Source: Gellertiella hungarica
GTDB taxonomy: Bacteria; Pseudomonadota; Alphaproteobacteria; Rhizobiales; Rhizobiaceae
DNA length: 64,000 nt
Assembly: GCF_014197145.1 (NCBI RefSeq)
Contig: NZ_JACIEZ010000010.1
Location: forward strand, 62,001 to 126,000
Direction of reading: 5' to 3'
In this document: positions 60,613 to 64,000 of the stretch, piece by piece
Layout: each line of letters starts with the position of its first letter
How positions within the stretch are numbered: position 1 is the stretch's first letter
Notes under the pieces: model-generated
What the model saw: only the letters and a program-made list of their open reading frames with translations
Told to the model about the DNA's origin: nothing
Databases searched by the model: none
Translations under genes and position numbers: made by a program

Positions 60613-61388
60613 CGGGGCCGCCTGATGGTCCCGCGGAAAGCACCATGAAGGACAAGAAGCCGGCGGCTGCGACCCTGCACCAGCAGATCCTCAGCGACAT
60701 CGAAACCCGGATCGTTTCCGGGGAATGGCCGCCCGGCCACAGGCTGCCCTTCGAGGTCGATCTGGCGAAATCCTACGATGTCTCCCGCATGACCGTGAAC
60801 AAGGTGCTGACGAAGCTTGCCGATGCCGGCCTCATCGAGCGGCGCAAGAAGTCCGGCAGCTTCGTGGCCCAGCCGCAGGTCCAGTCGGCGATTCTCGAAA
60901 TTCACGACATCGAGGCGGAGGTCCGGTCGCTGAAGCGCGATTACCGTTACCGGCTGGTGGAGGCGCGCAGGCGCAAGGCGAGCGAGCCGGAGCTCGCCGC
61001 CTTTGAACTTGCGGGAAAGACGGATGTGCTGGCTCTCTCCAGCGTGCATTATGCCGGCGACATGCCCTTCTGCACGGAAGAGCGGCTGATCCATCTCGGC
61101 GTGGTGCCGCAGGCGGCGGATGTGGATTTCGCGCAGACGCCGCCCGGCCAGTGGCTGCGCGTGGAGGTACCGTGGACAGCGGCCGAGCACAAGATCTATG
61201 CCACGGGCGCCCGGGGAGTGGTGGCCGAAAGGCTCGCCCTGCCGGAGGGGGCGCCCTGCCTCGTCGTCCAGCGCCGCACCTGGAGCGACCAGGGGCCGGT
61301 GACCTTCGTGAAGATCACCTATCCGGCGGAAACCCACGCGATCGTCGCCCGCTTCACGCCCGCGCAGGCGGGAAAGCCCGCGCTCTAG
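60609..61388 (+). CDS. hutC: Histidine utilisation repressor HutC (GntR family)
   Basis: A 259-residue GntR-type regulator: N-terminal winged helix (about 22-90: LHQQILSDIETRIVSGEWPPGHRLP, DVSRMTVNKVLTKLADAGLIERRKKSG) and a C-terminal UTRA ligand domain (about 110-250). HutC represses hut genes and is released by urocanate. Its location directly behind hutF, and the palindrome between the divergent promoters, support this function. It begins inside the hutF stop; a second ATG at 60645 is an alternative start. The end overlaps a PilZ gene by four bases. Confidence 0.92.
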   Translation: MTGPPDGPAESTMKDKKPAAATLHQQILSDIETRIVSGEWPPGHRLPFEVDLAKSYDVSRMTVNKVLTKLADAGLIERRKKSGSFVAQPQVQSAILEIHDIEAEVRSLKRDYRYRLVEARRRKASEPELAAFELAGKTDVLALSSVHYAGDMPFCTEERLIHLGVVPQAADVDFAQTPPGQWLRVEVPWTAAEHKIYATGARGVVAERLALPEGAPCLVVQRRTWSDQGPVTFVKITYPAETHAIVARFTPAQAGKPAL

Positions 61389-61645
61389 AGGGTCAGGAAT
61401 TCCACGCCGAACTCGGACAGCTTGCGCCACCGCACGATGCACTGGCGCTCGCGCCCGTCCTCGAAGCGGAGGCTGAATTCGTCGGGAAGATTGGTGGGCG
61501 TCGAAAGCGCGATCTTCGCACCCGTATCGGACAGGTTGCGGATGGTGCAGTCCAGCGCGCTGGCGCGGTTGTTCAGCAGGATTCGTGCGCCTTTCAGGGC
61601 GCGTACCCTGCCCTGGACGCGGCGGTTCGGGGTTGTCTCGTTCAT
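61385..61645 (-). CDS. PilZ-domain protein
   Basis: The 86-residue protein is a single PilZ domain: an arginine-rich N-terminal stretch (NRRVQGRVRA) and the (D/N)xSxxG motif in NLSDTGAKIA, spaced as in c-di-GMP receptors, although the RxxxR signature is not perfect. It would sense c-di-GMP made by the cyclases nearby. The frame extends upstream to 61675, but the conserved part starts at 61645. It overlaps the end of hutC on the opposite strand. Confidence 0.8.
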   Translation of the reverse strand: MNETTPNRRVQGRVRALKGARILLNNRASALDCTIRNLSDTGAKIALSTPTNLPDEFSLRFEDGRERQCIVRWRKLSEFGVEFLTL

Positions 61646-61776
61646 GGCCGTCATCAGCGGGGAGGCGCGCCACAACGCGTTCCGTTCCCCGGGTCATCGC
61701 CGACTTCATGTCGCCCGGCATCTAGGTAGGGTCCGCTTAACGGGGGGTAAAGGGCAGGAGGCCAGATTCTCGCGCG

Positions 61777-62028
61777 CTACATCTGAAGGCGGCGCGGGAG
61801 CGGCCAGTCGTTGATCGTGCGGGGTACGAGAAGCCGTGCCGCGATGAGGTTGGAGAGCGTGGCAATGATCACGCATTCCGGGGCAGCAATCCAGCGGAAC
61901 CGGTTCATCACCTCCGCCATGTCTGCGCCCGGCTGGGCGACGGCGAGTGCGGTGAAGGTTCCGCCCAGCACCACGGCGGAGGCGGGTATCGAAACGGCCA
62001 TGCGCAGAAAGAAGCCTTCGTCCGTCAT
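61777..62028 (-). CDS. Small membrane protein (83 aa), function unknown
   Basis: The frame is preceded by an excellent ribosome site (GGAGGAG) and codes for two hydrophobic segments (about residues 8-30 and 46-66) separated by a polar loop. I do not recognise a family; the protein probably sits in the inner membrane. It lies in a group of regulatory genes (PilZ, response regulator, MerR) with no shared operon, as it is transcribed on the minus strand, divergent from the receiver gene. Confidence 0.55.
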   Translation of the reverse strand: MTDEGFFLRMAVSIPASAVVLGGTFTALAVAQPGADMAEVMNRFRWIAAPECVIIATLSNLIAARLLVPRTINDWPLPRRLQM

Positions 62029-62344
62029 GATTCTCCTCCATTCCGCGAGGTGAATGCATCCGGAGCGGCTTTGGTTTCACGAGGCGCAGCATTGGCATCG
62101 GCTGAATGTCCTGCCGCACGATGGCGGCGGTGGAGAACGCCCGTCGTAGAGCCAGATATGTAAACATTTAAATATACAGTTTAACTTGAGTAAGGCTTTT
62201 TCCCGTAGACCGTCCGTGTGGCGAGACATTCCGTCTTCCGACAGGCAAGCAGGCTCCGGTTCTGGGTCGTGCACTGGCCACGGCTTACCCCGCACCGCTT
62301 TCGTTACCACCTTTCCCTCGCCTCCCAATGCCAGGAGCTTACAG
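62029..62344. promoter_or_regulatory. Intergenic region before the CheY-like gene
   Basis: No gene is supported in these 316 bases. An AT-rich block at about 62155-62192 (ATGTAAACATTTAAATATAC and following) stands out against the GC-rich surroundings and is likely to contain the promoter of the response regulator gene. The region toward the minus-strand gene shows only its ribosome site. Confidence 0.5.
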
Positions 62345-62713
62345 ATGAAGACGATCCTTGTTGTCGACGATTCCACACTTATGCAGTGGTCGTTGAAGAC
62401 GACGCTTGAAGGTGCCCGTTTCCGGGTGGAATCCTGCCCCGATGGAACAGAAGCCATGAAACGGATCAACAGCGGGCTGAAGCCCGACCTGATCCTCACC
62501 GACCTGAACATGCCCAACATGGATGGGCTTGCCCTCATCAAGGCCGTGCGCGCGAAGCTGCGCTTCACGCCGATCATCGTCGTGTCCACCGAATCGCAGG
62601 CGAGCCGCAAGGATGAAGCCAAGCGCGCCGGCGCGACCGGCTGGCTGGTGAAGCCCGTTCAGCCGAACGACATGCTGCGGGTGATCGGCAAGGTCCTGCC
62701 GGAAATGGCCTGA
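62345..62713 (+). CDS. CheY-like single-domain response regulator
   Basis: The 122-residue protein is one receiver domain. The acidic pocket Asp8-Asp9 (VVDDST), phosphoacceptor Asp53 (ILTDLNMPNMDG), the switch residue Ser81 or Thr82 (VVSTES) and Lys103 (WLVKPV) are all in place, so it can be phosphorylated. It has no output domain and probably acts by protein contact. No kinase lies beside it; the only kinase gene in the window is the broken phytochrome. Ribosome site CCAGGAG precedes the ATG. Confidence 0.93.
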   Translation: MKTILVVDDSTLMQWSLKTTLEGARFRVESCPDGTEAMKRINSGLKPDLILTDLNMPNMDGLALIKAVRAKLRFTPIIVVSTESQASRKDEAKRAGATGWLVKPVQPNDMLRVIGKVLPEMA

Positions 62714-63622
62714 TCAGCCCCTTTCGGGCTGGTGCTGACGCCGATGCCCGGCTTTCTGGAAGATCTCGGGCAGCGCCTCGAGATCGAGGATCGGGATGAG
62801 GTTTCCGGATCTCGTCCCGTTTCTTGCCGCCGATCCACCCACCACGAGGGTGACATCGGCGGGCAGCAGCGCCCGCAGATCCCCGACGAGGGCGGAGGCG
62901 GTCTCCCCGGGCAGCGTCAGGCTGCCCACCATCACATGGCTTGCCTTCAGCCGCGAGGCGGCAGCGGCGATCTCCCGCACGGGCAGGGAAGGGCCGAGAT
63001 AATGGGCCATGACCCCCTCGAGCCGCGCCAGAAGCGCGGCCGCGAGCGCGCCGAATTCATGCTGTTCCCCGTCGAGCGTCGTCACCACCGCAACCGTCGC
63101 ACCCCCGGTGACCTCCGTATCGTGCAGGCACTGGACGAGAACCTGTTTCACCCCGAGCGAGATGACGTGCTCGCCTGCAATCGGCAGCTGCGCCTCGCTC
63201 CAGAGCGCCCCCACCTGCCGGAGCAGCGGAATGACCGTTTCCAGAAGCCATCTGCGGGTTCCCTGCGACCGGAGCCGGATGCGCAGCAGCCCGGCTACCC
63301 GCTCGTGATCGAGAAGGCGCGCCGCGTCGATGAGTTCGCGGAAGGACTGCACGGGACGCTCCTCCCGCACCAGCTGGTCGAGGGCTTCTTCCGGCAGCGC
63401 GACCACCTGGCTAATCCGGTGGCCGGCATCGCTGCACAGCTTGAGCTTGCGGAAGCGCTCGGCCTGTTCGAGCGTGTAGAAGCGCCTGCCGGCCGCATTG
63501 CGCTCCGCCGGCAGAAGGCCATAGCGCCGCTCCCACTGGTGGAGAGCGTTCCTGTTGAGGCCGGTATAGGCAAGGAATTCATCGAGCGCCATCAGGGCTG
63601 GCGTGTCAGTGTCGGCAGTCAT
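62714..63622 (-). CDS. MerR-family regulator with cobalamin-binding domain (CarH/LitR-like)
   Basis: The 302-residue protein pairs a MerR winged helix (about 10-78) with a B12-binding region (about 95-295): a helical bundle with W141 and EH at 151-152, and a Rossmann part with ExHxxG at 186-191 (His188 as the predicted lower axial ligand of cobalt). This is the architecture of CarH/LitR light-dependent repressors. In CarH the residue after the tryptophan is a histidine that replaces the upper ligand after illumination; here it is Ser142. Light, cobalamin or another signal remains possible. It is convergent with the CheY-like gene (stop codons adjacent). Confidence 0.85.
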   Translation of the reverse strand: MTADTDTPALMALDEFLAYTGLNRNALHQWERRYGLLPAERNAAGRRFYTLEQAERFRKLKLCSDAGHRISQVVALPEEALDQLVREERPVQSFRELIDAARLLDHERVAGLLRIRLRSQGTRRWLLETVIPLLRQVGALWSEAQLPIAGEHVISLGVKQVLVQCLHDTEVTGGATVAVVTTLDGEQHEFGALAAALLARLEGVMAHYLGPSLPVREIAAAASRLKASHVMVGSLTLPGETASALVGDLRALLPADVTLVVGGSAARNGTRSGNLIPILDLEALPEIFQKAGHRRQHQPERG

Positions 63623-63729
63623 CGTCGTCGGTCAGGCGCAGGCGGTTCGGGTTCCGGGTCGAGGATATCGCGAGGCCAGCATGCGGGGAAAGACTTGTTC
63701 GAGCCTTTCCTCGCCGCGGGGCTTGCGCC

Positions 63730-64000
63730 TCACCGTCCCCGGATGCGCAGGTTGTTCTGCACGTGCCGCACGCCCGGAACGCTTTCGGCGATGTCCTCCG
63801 CGTGCCGCTTGGCGAAACGCTCGGTGACGGTGCCGTCCAGCGTCACCTCGCCCCCGGATACCGAAACCTCCATCTCGGAGGCGTCGATGTCGGGATCGTC
63901 GGAGAGGCGGTCGTTCACGTCTTCGCGGATGCGCTCGTCGGACCGGGTGTAGTTCTTCGGCCCGCGCCCGCGATGGTCGGCATCTGCCTGCCGGCGCTCC
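63730..64000 (-). CDS. BON-domain protein (5' end cut by window edge)
   Basis: The visible 90 or so residues are the C-terminal part of a protein with a BON domain: KNYTRSDERIREDVNDRLSDDP, then VSVSGGEVTLDGTVTERFAKRHAEDIAESVPGVRHVQNNL, the classical GxVxLxGxV core. The upstream part, with RRQADADHRGRGP, is charged and probably disordered. BON proteins of this type (OsmY-like) are often periplasmic and stress-induced; a signal peptide cannot be checked because the start lies beyond the window. Confidence 0.85.
   Translation of the reverse strand, partial: ERRQADADHRGRGPKNYTRSDERIREDVNDRLSDDPDIDASEMEVSVSGGEVTLDGTVTERFAKRHAEDIAESVPGVRHVQNNLRIRGR

Noticed and set aside
1-64000. CRISPR arrays, tRNA or rRNA genes, insertion sequences
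   Set aside because: I saw no regularly spaced repeats, no cloverleaf-like sequences and no transposase genes in the window; a covariance-model scan could not be run here.

Overview
This 64 kb window is GC-rich DNA from an alphaproteobacterium, most likely a member of the Rhizobiaceae. It carries the replication and partition cassette of a repABC replicon (repA-repB-repC, about 37.8-41.6 kb), with the predicted antisense ctRNA between repB and repC and a tyrosine recombinase directly after repC. The window is therefore from a large plasmid or chromid. Core-type genes on the same molecule (ilvE, prmB, an RsuA-family pseudouridine synthase, pntAB) make a chromid plausible. I see no insertion sequences, phage genes, rRNA, tRNA or CRISPR.

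Left part (1-17 kb): a PAS-GGDEF gene cut by the window edge; c-type cytochromes with a CtaG-like assembly protein but no oxidase; a second PAS-GGDEF; an Lrp regulator divergent from ornithine cyclodeaminase; a NylB-like serine hydrolase; an AraC regulator divergent from an MFS exporter, followed by an aldo/keto reductase; a sorbosone-dehydrogenase-like periplasmic protein; an overlapping DUF1403 / ScpB-like gene pair; a bile-acid:sodium-symporter-like transporter; and two small envelope proteins.

Middle (17-37 kb): a bacteriophytochrome-type histidine kinase that is frameshifted and seems to lack the PHY tongue; a Crp/Fnr regulator; pntAB transhydrogenase; a hydrolase and glyoxalase-fold dioxygenase pair with a divergent LysR; a cbpA-cbpM chaperone pair behind an RpoH-like promoter with a beta-CASP metallohydrolase after it; a RES/Xre toxin-antitoxin pair; an HxlR/nitroreductase pair; ilvE; a CoxG-like protein; a DnaQ-type exonuclease with a possible beta-clamp motif; an atypical SDR; and a WGR-domain protein.

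Replication region (37.5-42.7 kb): several inverted and direct repeats upstream of repA, repABC with ctRNA, a parS-like sequence between repA and repB, an AT-rich candidate oriV inside repC, a tyrosine recombinase, and a 10-5-10 bp palindrome beside its start.

Right part (42.7-64 kb): a PaiB-like protein, prmB, a pseudouridine synthase, an EAL phosphodiesterase, gluconokinase, a LysR regulator, a siderophore uptake operon (TonB receptor, fhuF with an internal amber codon, binding protein), a GAF-GGDEF gene, a histidine-utilisation cluster (hutD, U, H, I divergent from hutF, C, with a palindrome suited to HutC between them), and a signalling group: PilZ protein, CheY-like receiver, a MerR regulator with a cobalamin-binding domain, and a BON-domain gene cut by the right edge. 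Recurrent themes are c-di-GMP (three GGDEF, one EAL, one PilZ), light or cobalamin sensing, and iron or amino-acid catabolism.
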